From Sphingopyxis sp. L1A2A (lineage in GTDB: Bacteria > Pseudomonadota > Alphaproteobacteria > Sphingomonadales > Sphingomonadaceae), in contig NZ_SCOT01000015.1 of NCBI RefSeq assembly GCF_005502465.1, positions 21,052 through 85,051 of the forward strand: a DNA stretch of 64,000 bases, read 5' to 3'. The notes under the pieces are model-generated. The model was given only the letters and a program-made list of their open reading frames with translations, had not been told where the DNA came from and ran no database searches. Below, in pieces: positions 26,623 to 35,006 of the stretch. A program made the translations under genes and the position numbers. Numbering within the stretch: the first letter of the stretch is position 1; each line of letters starts with the position of its first letter.

Positions 26623-27297
26623 TCAGCCGCCCGCCCGGATCGTAATCTGCCCGACGAACGCGAGCCCGCCGAGCAGCAGCGCCACCGGCAGCACCCCGTC
26701 GACGCGGTCGAACAGGCCGCCATGCCCGGGAATGAGCTTGCCCGAATCCTTGACCCCGGCGCGGCGCTTCATCCAGCTTTGCGCGAGGTCGCCCAGCTGG
26801 GCGAGCAGCCCCATGAACAGGCCGATCCACAGCGGCACCCCGATGATACCGGCACGGTCGCCGATGGTGGCGCTGGCAATCAGCGCGGCGATCATACCGC
26901 CGATCAGCCCCGACCAGGTTTTCGACGGGCTGATCGTCGGTGCCAGGCGCGCACCACCAAAGGCACGGCCCGCGAAATAGGCACCGATGTCGGTCGCCCA
27001 CACCATGCCGAAGACCCAGAGTGCCGCCGTCATGCCCAGCTGGTCGCGGATGAACCAAAGCCCTGCCACGGCGCCAAGGGTAAGGACCGGCCCAAGCGCG
27101 ATCAGCGCCCCTTTCGCGCCGCGGCTCAAGGTCATGGTGCGGACCAGCGCGAGCCATTCGGCGATGACCAGCGCCCCGCCGACCAACAGCAACAGGCCGA
27201 ACGCAAGCCCGCCGAACCACAAAGCGGTGCCCGCGATCGCAAACAAGATGATCGCCGATCCGATCCGCACCCACAGGTCCGATTTGCCCGCCGTCAT
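26623..27297 (-). CDS. cdsA: Phosphatidate cytidylyltransferase
   Basis: The 224-residue membrane enzyme makes CDP-diacylglycerol. The family signature is complete: SWMKRRAGVKDSGKLIPG followed by HGGLFDRVDG. Six or so helices precede it. It is shorter than the E. coli enzyme (285 residues), as is common in alphaproteobacteria. Three nucleotides separate it from uppS and one from dxr. Its product feeds pssA at 32.1-32.8 kb. Confidence 0.95.
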   Translation of the reverse strand: MTAGKSDLWVRIGSAIILFAIAGTALWFGGLAFGLLLLVGGALVIAEWLALVRTMTLSRGAKGALIALGPVLTLGAVAGLWFIRDQLGMTAALWVFGMVWATDIGAYFAGRAFGGARLAPTISPSKTWSGLIGGMIAALIASATIGDRAGIIGVPLWIGLFMGLLAQLGDLAQSWMKRRAGVKDSGKLIPGHGGLFDRVDGVLPVALLLGGLAFVGQITIRAGG

Positions 27298-27300
27298 TAT

Positions 27301-27981
27301 CTAAAGTCCCCCGTAACGACGATCGCGGCGCGCAAAATGGTCGAGCGCCGCCTTCAGGTCAGCCGGTTTGAAATCCGGCCACAAAATGTCGGTGAAATAG
27401 AGTTCTGCATAAGCCGATTGCCACAGCAGGAAATTCGACAGCCGCACTTCGCCCGAGGTGCGGATGAGCAGGTCGAGCGGGGGCATGTCGGCGGTGTCGA
27501 GGTGCGCCGCGATCGCCGCCTCGCTGATCTCGCCCGCCGCGGCGGCGGCCTGGGCAGCACGAACCAGTTCGTCCTGCGCGCCATAGTTGAGCGCGACCGC
27601 CAGCGTCGTGCGTTTGTTGCCCGACGTCCGCTCAAGGGCATTTTCGATCAGCTTGACCACATCAGGGGCCAGCGCGCGCCAATTGCCGATGACCTTCAGC
27701 TTGACGTCATTGGCAGCGAATTCGTCGAGGTCGGAGAGGATGAAGCGCTTCATCAGCCCCATCAGGTCGCTGACCTCTTCCTCGGGCCGTTTCCAGTTTT
27801 CGGAGCTGAAGGCATAGAGCGTCATCGCCTCGATGCCCAGGTCACCCGCCGCGCGGACAATCGTGCGCACCGCCTCGACCCCGGCCTTGTGACCGGCGAC
27901 GCGGGGCAGCAGGCGTTTCTTGGCCCAGCGGCCATTGCCATCCATGATGATGGCGACATGGCGCGCGGCGTGGTTTGGCAT
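27301..27981 (-). CDS. uppS: Di-trans,poly-cis-undecaprenyl-diphosphate synthase
   Basis: The 226-residue cis-prenyltransferase begins with HVAIIMDGNGRWAKKR (catalytic Asp) and has YAFSSENWKRP and IRTSGEVRLSNFLLWQSAYAE split over the C-terminal half (here shown as IRTSGEVRLSNF and LLWQSAYAE). It makes the C55 carrier lipid for cell wall and surface polysaccharide. ATG 27981 is used; a GTG two codons upstream is possible. The palindrome at 28002-28080 separates it from frr. Confidence 0.96.
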   Translation of the reverse strand: MPNHAARHVAIIMDGNGRWAKKRLLPRVAGHKAGVEAVRTIVRAAGDLGIEAMTLYAFSSENWKRPEEEVSDLMGLMKRFILSDLDEFAANDVKLKVIGNWRALAPDVVKLIENALERTSGNKRTTLAVALNYGAQDELVRAAQAAAAAGEISEAAIAAHLDTADMPPLDLLIRTSGEVRLSNFLLWQSAYAELYFTDILWPDFKPADLKAALDHFARRDRRYGGL

Positions 27982-28001
27982 CGTCACAACAGCCTCAGAA
28001 C

Positions 28002-28080
28002 CCGTTCGTGTCGAGCGAAGTCAAGACACGTGAGGTCGCGCGCGAACGCAGCGTGTCTCGACTTCGCTCGACACGAACGG
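28002..28080. repeat. Intergenic palindromic repeat (TTCGTGTCGAGCGAAGTC family)
   Basis: Inverted arms of 29 nt (28002-28030 and 28052-28080) with one mismatch, core CGTTCGTGTCGAGCGAAG, enclose 21 nt. It lies between frr and uppS and would form a strong hairpin in the transcript. It may act as a terminator or processing site. Confidence 0.75.
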
Positions 28081-28104
28081 AAGAGAGGATGGTGCCCAAA
28101 AGCA

Positions 28105-28659
28105 CTAGCCCAGGATTTCCTTTTCCTTCGCCGCCGCGGCGGCGTCGAGTTCGGCGATTGTCGCGTCGGTCAGCTTTTGCACCTCAGTCTCGTGGCGCTT
28201 GCGCTCGTCCTCGCTGATTTCCTTTTTATTCTCATCGGCCTTCAGATTGTCCATCCCGTCGCGGCGAACATTGCGCACCGCGATACGCGCCGCCTCGGCA
28301 TATTTTCCGGCGAGCTTGGACAATTCCTTGCGGCGTTCCTGCGTCATTTCGGGGATCGGCAGGCGCAGCATCTGACCGTCGACGATCGGGTTGAGGCCCA
28401 GGCCCGCCGAGCGGATCGCCTTGTCGACCGGACCGACGTTCGATTTGTCCCACACCTGCACCGTCAGCATCCGCGCTTCGGGCGCGCTGACCGAGGCGAC
28501 CTGGTTGAGTGGCATATGCGACCCATAGACTTCGACCGTCACCGGGTCGAGCAGCGCGGTGTGCGCGCGCCCGGTGCGCAGGCCCGAGAGGTCGCTTTTG
28601 AGCGCCTCGACCGCGCCGTGCATCCGGCGTTCGAGGTCGGCCTTGTCATATTTCGCCAT
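28105..28659 (-). CDS. frr: Ribosome recycling factor
   Basis: The 184-residue protein matches RRF throughout: [20 protein letters not shown], the [18 protein letters not shown] segment, and [22 protein letters not shown] ([20 protein letters not shown]). It releases ribosomes from mRNA after termination with EF-G. It follows pyrH by 47 nt, the usual order pyrH-frr. Confidence 0.97.
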   Translation of the reverse strand: MAKYDKADLERRMHGAVEALKSDLSGLRTGRAHTALLDPVTVEVYGSHMPLNQVASVSAPEARMLTVQVWDKSNVGPVDKAIRSAGLGLNPIVDGQMLRLPIPEMTQERRKELSKLAGKYAEAARIAVRNVRRDGMDNLKADENKKEISEDERKRHETEVQKLTDATIAELDAAAAAKEKEILG

Positions 28660-28706
28660 CGTCTTGTCCTCTCTTATTTTGTCAGGCGTCGCCGAGCGTG
28701 CTTCCC

Positions 28707-29429
28707 TCAGTCGGCATCGCCGACGATCGTCGAAATACCCTCACCCGCCAATACCCGCGCCAGGTTTCCGGCTTCGCGAATGTTGAACACGACGATCGGG
28801 ATATGGTTGTCGCGGCACAGCGCGACCGCGCTCGCGTCCATCACCTTCAGATTGTCGGCGAGTACGCGGTCATAGCTCAATGTATCGTAACGGACCGCCG
28901 ATTTATCCTTTTTGGGATCAGCGTTATAGACGCCATCGACACTGGTACCCTTCAGCAGCGCATCGCACTTCATTTCGGCGGCGCGCAGCGCGGCGCCGCT
29001 GTCGGTGGTGAAATAGGGCGCGCCAACCCCCGCGGCAAAGATCACCACCCGGCCCTTTTCGAGATGGCGTTCGGCGCGGCGGCGGATCACCGGCTCGCAC
29101 ACTTTGTCCATCTCGATCGCCGACTGGACGCGCGTCTCGACGCCGATCTGCTCAAGCGCGTTCTGCATGGCGAGGGCGTTCATCACCGTCGCCAGCATGC
29201 CCATGTAATCGGCCTGCGCGCGGTCCATGCCCTTGGCGGCGCCCGCCATGCCGCGAAAGATGTTGCCGCCGCCGATGACGAGGCAGATTTCGAGCCCGCG
29301 TCCCTTGGCTGCCTTGACCTCGGCCGCCATGCTGGCGACCGTCTCTGGGTCGATGCCGAACGGCGTCGATCCCATCAACGCCTCGCCCGACAGTTTCAGC
29401 AAGATGCGTTTCATGCCGGGCAGTGCCAT
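28707..29429 (-). CDS. pyrH: Uridylate kinase
   Basis: The 240-residue amino acid kinase-fold enzyme phosphorylates UMP to [26 protein letters not shown] and [15 protein letters not shown] are family signatures. ATG 29429 ([12 protein letters not shown]) has GAGG upstream. A hairpin between tsf and pyrH suggests partial uncoupling from the ribosomal genes. Confidence 0.97.
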   Translation of the reverse strand: MALPGMKRILLKLSGEALMGSTPFGIDPETVASMAAEVKAAKGRGLEICLVIGGGNIFRGMAGAAKGMDRAQADYMGMLATVMNALAMQNALEQIGVETRVQSAIEMDKVCEPVIRRRAERHLEKGRVVIFAAGVGAPYFTTDSGAALRAAEMKCDALLKGTSVDGVYNADPKKDKSAVRYDTLSYDRVLADNLKVMDASAVALCRDNHIPIVVFNIREAGNLARVLAGEGISTIVGDAD

Positions 29430-29463
29430 GGTGGGGGAACCTCTTGTAAGCAATGAATATGCG

Positions 29464-29497
29464 AATGGCGCGCACCCTAGTCAGAGTGCGCGCCATT
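29464..29497. terminator. Hairpin between tsf and pyrH
   Basis: Perfect 12-nt arms, AATGGCGCGCAC (29464-29475) and GTGCGCGCCATT (29486-29497), enclose 10 nt. It lies 47 nt past the tsf stop and 34 nt before pyrH. No T-tract follows on the minus strand, so it may attenuate or process rather than terminate. Confidence 0.45.
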
Positions 29498-29544
29498 GCC
29501 AAGCGGACTGCCGCGCCGTGGCGCCGCAATCCCGCGTTTCTTAT

Positions 29545-30471
29545 TTAGACGCCGGCGACCGCCGCGACTTCCGCCGCGAAATCGCTTTCTTCCTTCTCGA
29601 TGCCTTCGCCGAGCTGGAAGCGGGTGAAGCCCTTCAGCGTGATCGTCGCGCCAACGTCCTTGCCGGCAGCGGCGACGACTTCGGCGACCGGGGTCTTGCC
29701 GTCCATCACGAACAGCTGCGACAGCAGCGCGTTTTCCTTGCGGAACTTGGCGATGCCGCCGTCGACCATCTTCGCCGCGATGTCGGCGGGCTTGCCCGAC
29801 TGGGCAGCCTTTTCCTCGGCGATCGCGCGTTCGCGCGCCACGAGTTCGGGGTCGAGATCGTCGCCGTTCAGCGCCAGCGGGTTCGCGGCGGCGACGTGCA
29901 TCGCCAGCTGCTTGCCCAGCGGTTCGAGGACATCGGCGCCGGCGGTCGATTCGAGCGCGACGAGCACGCCGATCTTGCCCATGCCGGGAGCCGCCGCGTT
30001 ATGGACATAAGCGGTGACGACGCCCGAATTCACCGTCATGATCGCGCTGCGGCGCAGCGACTGGTTTTCACCGATCGTGGCGATATTCTGGGTCAGCGCT
30101 TCAGTGACGGTGCCGCCGGCCGGATAGGCCGACGCGCCCAGCGCGTCGATGTCGGTGATGCTGCCGGCGAGCGCAACATTGGTCACGTCGCGGACGAAAC
30201 CCTGGAACTGTTCGTTCTTGGCAACGAAATCGGTTTCGCTGTTCACTTCGACCATCGCGCCGCGAGTGCCATCGGTGGCGACGCCAACCAGACCCTCGGC
30301 AGCAACGCGGCCGGCCTTTTTGGCGGCGGCGGCGAGGCCCTTGGTGCGCAGCCAGTCGATCGACGCTTCGATGTCGCCGCCATTTTCGGCGAGCGCCCTT
30401 TTGCAGTCCATCATCCCTGCGCCCGTGCGGTCGCGCAGTTCCTTGACGAGAGCGGCCGTAATTTCAGCCAT
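29545..30471 (-). CDS. tsf: Elongation factor Ts
   Basis: The 308-residue nucleotide exchange factor for EF-Tu. It opens [20 protein letters not shown] and has the [11 protein letters not shown] motif of the core domain. ATG 30471 follows an AAGGA at the right distance. It is downstream of rpsB, the usual order. Confidence 0.97.
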   Translation of the reverse strand: MAEITAALVKELRDRTGAGMMDCKRALAENGGDIEASIDWLRTKGLAAAAKKAGRVAAEGLVGVATDGTRGAMVEVNSETDFVAKNEQFQGFVRDVTNVALAGSITDIDALGASAYPAGGTVTEALTQNIATIGENQSLRRSAIMTVNSGVVTAYVHNAAAPGMGKIGVLVALESTAGADVLEPLGKQLAMHVAAANPLALNGDDLDPELVARERAIAEEKAAQSGKPADIAAKMVDGGIAKFRKENALLSQLFVMDGKTPVAEVVAAAGKDVGATITLKGFTRFQLGEGIEKEESDFAAEVAAVAGV

Positions 30472-30560
30472 GGGTGATCCTTTCCAAGTGGGGGCAATCG
30501 GCTCTGCCAAATTGCCGATACGCCGCGCGGATGGCGGCGTGATAAGTCAGAACGATGACC

Positions 30561-30597
30561 GCGGCGACGTTTGCCCCAGGGCAAAGCGCCGCCGCGT
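30561..30597. terminator. GC-rich hairpin between rpsB and tsf
   Basis: Imperfect arms CGCGGCGACGTTTGCCC and GGGCAAAGCGCCGCCGCG form a strong stem with a bulge in the 141-nt rpsB-tsf gap. It could reduce read-through from rpsB. No T-run is visible. Confidence 0.45.
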
Positions 30598-30612
30598 CAT
30601 GCGAGCTACGGC

Positions 30613-31518
30613 TTAGGCGTCGCTCTGGCGTTCGGTTTCGGCTGCGGCTTCGGCCGGAACCTGTTCGTCCTCGGTTACAGGGGCAGCATCAGCGGCCGGA
30701 GCGGCTTCGACGACCGGTGCGGTTTCAACAGCCGGGGTTTCTTCGGCCACCGGGGCGGCAGCCTCTTCGACCAGCGCCGGTTCGGCAACGGGTTCGACCG
30801 CTGCACCCAGATCTTCGCCGCGGTTGGCGCGGGCTTGCTGGCCGCCACGCGTTGCCGCCTGGGCAATCGCATCGCAGTAGAGGCGGATCGCGCGCGCTGC
30901 GTCGTCGTTCGCCGGAACCGGGAACGCGATGCCGTCGGGCGAAACGTTCGAGTCGAGGATCGCCACGACCGGGATGCCAAGGACGTTGGCTTCCTTGATC
31001 GCCAGCTCTTCCTTGTTCGCGTCGACGACGAACATCACATCGGGAATACCGCCCATGTCGCGGATACCGCCGAGCGACATTTCGAGCTTGTCGCGTTCAC
31101 GGGTGCGGTTGAGCACTTCCTTCTTGGTCAGGCCCGAGGTGTCGCCCGAAAGCTGTTCCTCAAGGGTCTTGAGACGCTTGATCGAACCCGAAATCGTCTT
31201 CCAGTTGGTGAGCATGCCGCCCAGCCAGCGATGGTTGACGAAGTGCTGACCCGAAGCGCGCGCGGCATCGGCAATCGGGCCCTGCGCCTGGCGCTTGGTA
31301 CCGACGAACAGGACCTTGCCACCCGAAGCGGCCGACGAGGCGACGAATTCGAGCGCGCGCGCAAAAAGCGGCACGGTCTGCGACAGGTCGAGAATGTGGA
31401 TGCCGTTGCGCGCACCGAAGATATACGGCTTCATGCGCGGGTTCCAGCGGTGGGTCTGGTGGCCGAAGTGGGCGCCAGCCTCGATAAGATTCTGCATCGT
31501 GACGACAGGTGCCGCCAT
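30613..31518 (-). CDS. rpsB: 30S ribosomal protein S2
   Basis: The 301-residue protein is S2 up to about residue 230 ([54 protein letters not shown]). Then comes a tail of some 70 residues made mainly of Ala, Val, Pro and Glu, which is low-complexity and acidic. ATG 31518 has AAGGAG upstream. The gap up to 31620 is its promoter and leader. Confidence 0.97.
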   Translation of the reverse strand: MAAPVVTMQNLIEAGAHFGHQTHRWNPRMKPYIFGARNGIHILDLSQTVPLFARALEFVASSAASGGKVLFVGTKRQAQGPIADAARASGQHFVNHRWLGGMLTNWKTISGSIKRLKTLEEQLSGDTSGLTKKEVLNRTRERDKLEMSLGGIRDMGGIPDVMFVVDANKEELAIKEANVLGIPVVAILDSNVSPDGIAFPVPANDDAARAIRLYCDAIAQAATRGGQQARANRGEDLGAAVEPVAEPALVEEAAAPVAEETPAVETAPVVEAAPAADAAPVTEDEQVPAEAAAETERQSDA

Positions 31519-31740
31519 AGTCTTTCTCCTTCCGGTTGGTCCTCTGGAAAGCAAGAACCGGGTTCCGCAAGCGGATGGTCCCGGCACCGGTTTATGTGCG
31601 CTTTCCATGTGGAATGGGCGGCCCGTTAGCGGGCTTGGCCGTCAAAAGCAAGCACCGAGAGCGCGTTTAAAGCGGGTGGCGGCGGCGCACCGTCATTCGG
31701 TTGGACGACAATCTGACTCGGTTCGTCGCAAAACTGTTGA

Positions 31741-31755
31741 GAACAAATCAGGAAC
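31741..31755 (+). promoter_or_regulatory. Candidate LexA (SOS) box, GAAC-N7-GAAC
   Basis: GAAC at 31741 and GAAC at 31752 are separated by exactly 7 nt. This direct repeat (GTTC-N7-GTTC on the other strand) is the known LexA site of alphaproteobacteria. A third GAAC is at 31759. The box lies 75 nt before the start of the 31830 gene, with TTGAGA overlapping its left end as a possible -35 hexamer. Confidence 0.55.
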
Positions 31756-31829
31756 ATGGAACGAAAAGTCCAGCGAAACCATCCTTTGCTCGAAAAGGTT
31801 ACGTCAACGAAAACCCGGAAGGACAAATC

Positions 31830-32090
31830 ATGGTTCAGGTCGCAGCCGCACTCCTCTTTGCCCTCGCCGCCGGACTCGGCATCACGGTGATCCTGGCGAT
31901 GTTGAAATCGAACGAGTCGGCGATTCTGTCGGCGCTGCTTGGCGAAGGCGCTTTCGCGGCCGATACCGCACCGCAGCCCGGACCTGCGACGGTCATCAAG
32001 CTCCGCCCGTCAGCACCGCGTCGCCACATTGCGCGCGCCATCGTCGCTCGCCCTCAGTTCGGCCAGCCGCAATTCAGCCGCGCCGCCTGA
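31830..32090 (+). CDS. Small single-helix membrane protein downstream of an SOS-like box
   Basis: The 86-residue product has an N-terminal membrane helix (AAALLFALAAGLGITVILAM), then a polar region ending in a basic, Arg/His/Gln-rich tail. AAGGA precedes ATG 31830. Not recognised by family. The 3' end overlaps the end of convergent pssA by 17 nt. A LexA-type box upstream suggests induction by DNA damage; small membrane SOS proteins that stop division are known in Caulobacter (SidA), but there is no visible sequence likeness here. Role is inference. Confidence 0.65.
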   Translation: MVQVAAALLFALAAGLGITVILAMLKSNESAILSALLGEGAFAADTAPQPGPATVIKLRPSAPRRHIARAIVARPQFGQPQFSRAA

Positions 32091-32847
32091 CCTTCGCATA
32101 ACTGGCGAGGCCGAACGGCAGTGTCGCGGCATAGATGGCGCATACGGCGAGCAAGGTCAGCCAAGGTGCAGTGACCAGCGCAGCGCCGAGCAATCCGACC
32201 CCCGCCAGCGCGAACAATCGCCACGACCGGCGCAGACGGATCGATGCCCAGCTGTAGGTCGGGATCGCCGAGATCATCAGCATCGCGACACCGAGCGCCC
32301 AAGGCATTACCAGATACCATTCGCGGAACAGTTCATTGCCCGTCGTCAGCCACAGATAGACCGGCACGAACGCCAAGCCTGCCCCGGCAGGCGCGGGAAT
32401 GCCGGTGTTGAAGCCAGCTGATTTATGCGGCTGAAAATCGGCGTCCATGCGCGAGTTGAAGCGCGCCAGACGCAGCGCGCAGCAGACGGCCAGCGCGAGC
32501 GCGGCGGTCCAGCCGAATTTCGGCGCATCCTGAAGCGACCACAGGAACAGGATCATCGCCGGAGCCACGCCAAAGGCAATGACGTCCGACAACGAATCGA
32601 GCTCGGCGCCGAATTTGCTCTGCGCGCGCAGCAGGCGGGCGATACGCCCGTCCATGCCGTCGAGCACCCCGGCAAAGATCACCGCGGCGATCGCCAGTTC
32701 AAACTGCCCGCCGATCGCAAAGCGTACCCCGGTCAAACCGAAACACAGCGCCAGCACGGTAATCGCATTGGGCGCAAAAGCGCGCAGGCCAATGCCGCCG
32801 ATCCGGCGTCCCGCGGCGTCGGCCGGCAACTGATTGTCGTCCGCCAC
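32074..32847 (-). CDS. pssA: CDP-diacylglycerol--serine O-phosphatidyltransferase
   Basis: The 257-residue membrane enzyme makes phosphatidylserine. The CDP-alcohol phosphotransferase motif D-G-x2-A-R-x8-G-x3-D-x3-D is seen as DGRIARLLRAQSKFGAELD followed by SLSD. Psd lies directly upstream (5 nt), so the two steps to phosphatidylethanolamine form one operon. Confidence 0.95.
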   Translation of the reverse strand: MADDNQLPADAAGRRIGGIGLRAFAPNAITVLALCFGLTGVRFAIGGQFELAIAAVIFAGVLDGMDGRIARLLRAQSKFGAELDSLSDVIAFGVAPAMILFLWSLQDAPKFGWTAALALAVCCALRLARFNSRMDADFQPHKSAGFNTGIPAPAGAGLAFVPVYLWLTTGNELFREWYLVMPWALGVAMLMISAIPTYSWASIRLRRSWRLFALAGVGLLGAALVTAPWLTLLAVCAIYAATLPFGLASYAKVRRRG

Positions 32848-32852
32848 CCTGC

Positions 32853-33587
32853 CTATTGCCCGATGCCGTCGATCATGTCGGCCTTTCCGATCCGCGCGAC
32901 GACGGTTTCACCCGCCAAGGTCCGCTGACCCAGCAGGATCTCCGGCGTCGTTCCGGCGGGCAGATACACATCAACGCGGCTACCGAAACGGATCAGCCCG
33001 ACGCGCTGGCCGGTAGCGAGCTCGTTGCCCATGGTGACGAACGGCATGATCCGCCGCGCGACCAAGCCCGCGATCTGGGTAAAGCCGATCCGCACCCCGT
33101 CGGCGCGTTCGACCACAAAATGCTGGCGTTCATTCTCTTCGCTCGCCTTGTCGAGGTCGGCGTTGAGGAACTTGCCGGGAATATAAACGAGCTTGCGCAG
33201 CGTTCCCGCGACGGGGGTGCGGTTGATGTGGACGTCGAAGACGCTCATGAAAATCGATACGCGCAGCATCGGCGCGTCGCCCAGCCCGTCGGGTCCGGCG
33301 ATCTCGGGCGGCGGCGGCACTTCGGCGATCTGGGTCACCAGCCCGTCGGCGGGGGCGATAACGACATCGCTGCCGGTCGGGGTGATGCGAACCGGGTCGC
33401 GAAAAAAGGCGCCGACCCACAATGTCACGCCCAGCATGAGCCACGGCAGGATCGGCCAGCCGAGCAGGAAGAAACAGAGGGTGATGATGCCGGCGATCAG
33501 AAGGAACTTGCGACCTTCGGGATGGATCGATGGCCATTGCCATTTGATGCCGCCACCGGGGCGGTTGGAAGAGATGATGTTGGACAT
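32853..33587 (-). CDS. psd: Phosphatidylserine decarboxylase proenzyme (short, alphaproteobacterial type)
   Basis: The 244-residue protein has two N-terminal membrane helices, the ADGLVTQI and [18 protein letters not shown] motifs, and the self-cleavage site in [13 protein letters not shown], where Ser becomes the pyruvoyl group. It is shorter than the E. coli enzyme, as in other short-form Psd. ATG 33587 ([10 protein letters not shown]) is used. It precedes pssA. Confidence 0.95.
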   Translation of the reverse strand: MSNIISSNRPGGGIKWQWPSIHPEGRKFLLIAGIITLCFFLLGWPILPWLMLGVTLWVGAFFRDPVRITPTGSDVVIAPADGLVTQIAEVPPPPEIAGPDGLGDAPMLRVSIFMSVFDVHINRTPVAGTLRKLVYIPGKFLNADLDKASEENERQHFVVERADGVRIGFTQIAGLVARRIMPFVTMGNELATGQRVGLIRFGSRVDVYLPAGTTPEILLGQRTLAGETVVARIGKADMIDGIGQ

Positions 33588-33724
33588 GGCCGTTCTTCTA
33601 GGGTGCACACCTGATACTGACAATGGATAAGGCACCGGCGGGTTCCACCACGCCCATTGATCAATCGCGCCGCTTTGCCTAAGGCCCGCTGCAACTCCGA
33701 CTCCCCAAGGATAAAGGCAGCAGC

Positions 33725-34939
33725 ATGGGCAAGATCAAGGTAGCCAACCCGGTCGTCGAACTCGACGGCGACGAAATGACCCGGATCATCTGGCAGTGGA
33801 TCCGCGAGCGGCTGATCCTTCCCTATCTCGACATCGACCTGCATTATTACGACCTCAGCATCGAAATGCGTGACCAGACCGATGACAAGATCACGGTCGA
33901 TGCCGCCAACGCGATCGCCAAATATGGCGTCGGCGTGAAGTGCGCGACGATCACCCCCGACGAACAGCGGGTCGAGGAATTCGGTCTCAAGAAGATGTGG
34001 AAATCGCCGAACGGCACGATCCGCAACATCCTGGGCGGCGTGGTGTTCCGCGAACCCATCGTGATGAAGAATGTCCCCCGCCTCGTCCCCGGCTGGACCG
34101 ACCCGATCGTCGTCGGCCGTCATGCGTTCGGCGACCAGTATAAGGCGACCGATTTCCGCGTCCCCGGCCCCGGCAAGCTGCGCCTGGTGTTCGAGGGCGA
34201 AGACGGCAAGGTCATCGACGAAGAGGTGTTCCTGTTCCCCTCATCAGGCGTCGCGATGGCGATGTACAATCTCGACGATTCGATCCGCGACTTCGCGCGC
34301 GCCAGTCTGAACTATGGCCTCGCGCGCCAATGGCCGGTGTATCTGTCGACCAAGAACACGATCCTGAAGGCCTATGACGGCCGCTTCAAGGATCTGTTCG
34401 AAGAAGTGTTCAACGCCGAATTCAAGGCGCAGTTCGACGCCGCGGGCATCGTGTACGAGCACCGCCTGATCGACGACATGGTCGCATCGGCGCTGAAATG
34501 GTCGGGCAAATTCGTCTGGGCCTGCAAGAATTACGACGGCGACGTCCAGTCGGACACCGTCGCGCAGGGCTTTGGCTCGCTCGGCCTGATGACCAGCGTG
34601 CTGATGACCCCCGACGGCCAGACGGTGGAATCCGAAGCTGCACACGGTACCGTCACCCGCCATTATCGCATGCACCAGCAGGGCAAGGCGACCTCGACCA
34701 ACCCGATCGCGTCGATCTTTGCGTGGACCGGCGGCCTCAAGCACCGCGGCAAGCTCGACGACAACGCCGAACTGATCAAATTCGCCGACGACCTCGAAAA
34801 GGTCTGCGTCGCGACGGTCGAAAGCGGCAAGATGACCAAGGATCTGGCGCTGCTGATCGGCCCCGACCAGAATTGGCTGACCACCGAAGGGTTCTTCGAG
34901 GCGATCGTCGAAAATCTCGAAAAGAAGATGGGCGCTTAA
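33725..34939 (+). CDS. icd: NADP-dependent isocitrate dehydrogenase (eukaryotic-type)
   Basis: The 404-residue enzyme resembles mitochondrial/cytosolic IDH rather than E. coli Icd: [49 protein letters not shown] and [11 protein letters not shown]. It converts isocitrate to 2-oxoglutarate and NADPH, and competes with the glyoxylate shunt that needs glcB at 2.8-4.9 kb. It is single, with a 137-nt promoter region upstream and two hairpins downstream. Confidence 0.97.
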   Translation: MGKIKVANPVVELDGDEMTRIIWQWIRERLILPYLDIDLHYYDLSIEMRDQTDDKITVDAANAIAKYGVGVKCATITPDEQRVEEFGLKKMWKSPNGTIRNILGGVVFREPIVMKNVPRLVPGWTDPIVVGRHAFGDQYKATDFRVPGPGKLRLVFEGEDGKVIDEEVFLFPSSGVAMAMYNLDDSIRDFARASLNYGLARQWPVYLSTKNTILKAYDGRFKDLFEEVFNAEFKAQFDAAGIVYEHRLIDDMVASALKWSGKFVWACKNYDGDVQSDTVAQGFGSLGLMTSVLMTPDGQTVESEAAHGTVTRHYRMHQQGKATSTNPIASIFAWTGGLKHRGKLDDNAELIKFADDLEKVCVATVESGKMTKDLALLIGPDQNWLTTEGFFEAIVENLEKKMGA

Positions 34940-34943
34940 AAAA

Positions 34944-34958
34944 CAACCGAAAAGGTTG
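34944..34958 (+). terminator. Short hairpin after icd
   Basis: CAACC-GAAAA-GGTTG directly follows the icd stop. The stem is only 5 bp with an A-rich loop and no U-run, so it is a weak candidate; the next hairpin at 34980 may complete it. Confidence 0.35.
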
Positions 34959-34979
34959 GGATAGCTATCTAGCCAATCG

Positions 34980-35004
34980 GGGCCGGCCTGCATAAGGTCG
35001 GCCC
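34980..35004 (+). promoter_or_regulatory. Stem-loop around the ribosome binding site of the antiporter gene
   Basis: GGGCCGGCC-type arms (34980-34988 and 34996-35004, one G-T pair) enclose TGCATAA. The likely Shine-Dalgarno AAGG (34994-34997) lies at the loop/stem border, and the stem ends 2 nt before ATG 35007. It may be the icd terminator or may limit translation of the antiporter. Confidence 0.4.
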
Positions 35005-35006
35005 TT

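Noticed and set aside
26452..28875. Open plus-strand frame of 807 codons across dxr, cdsA, uppS and frr
   Set aside because: It spans four well-supported genes and the repeat between them; no family likeness.
31519..31620. Known riboswitch or ribosomal-protein leader upstream of rpsB
   Set aside because: A hairpin is possible, but no recognised motif could be matched by eye.
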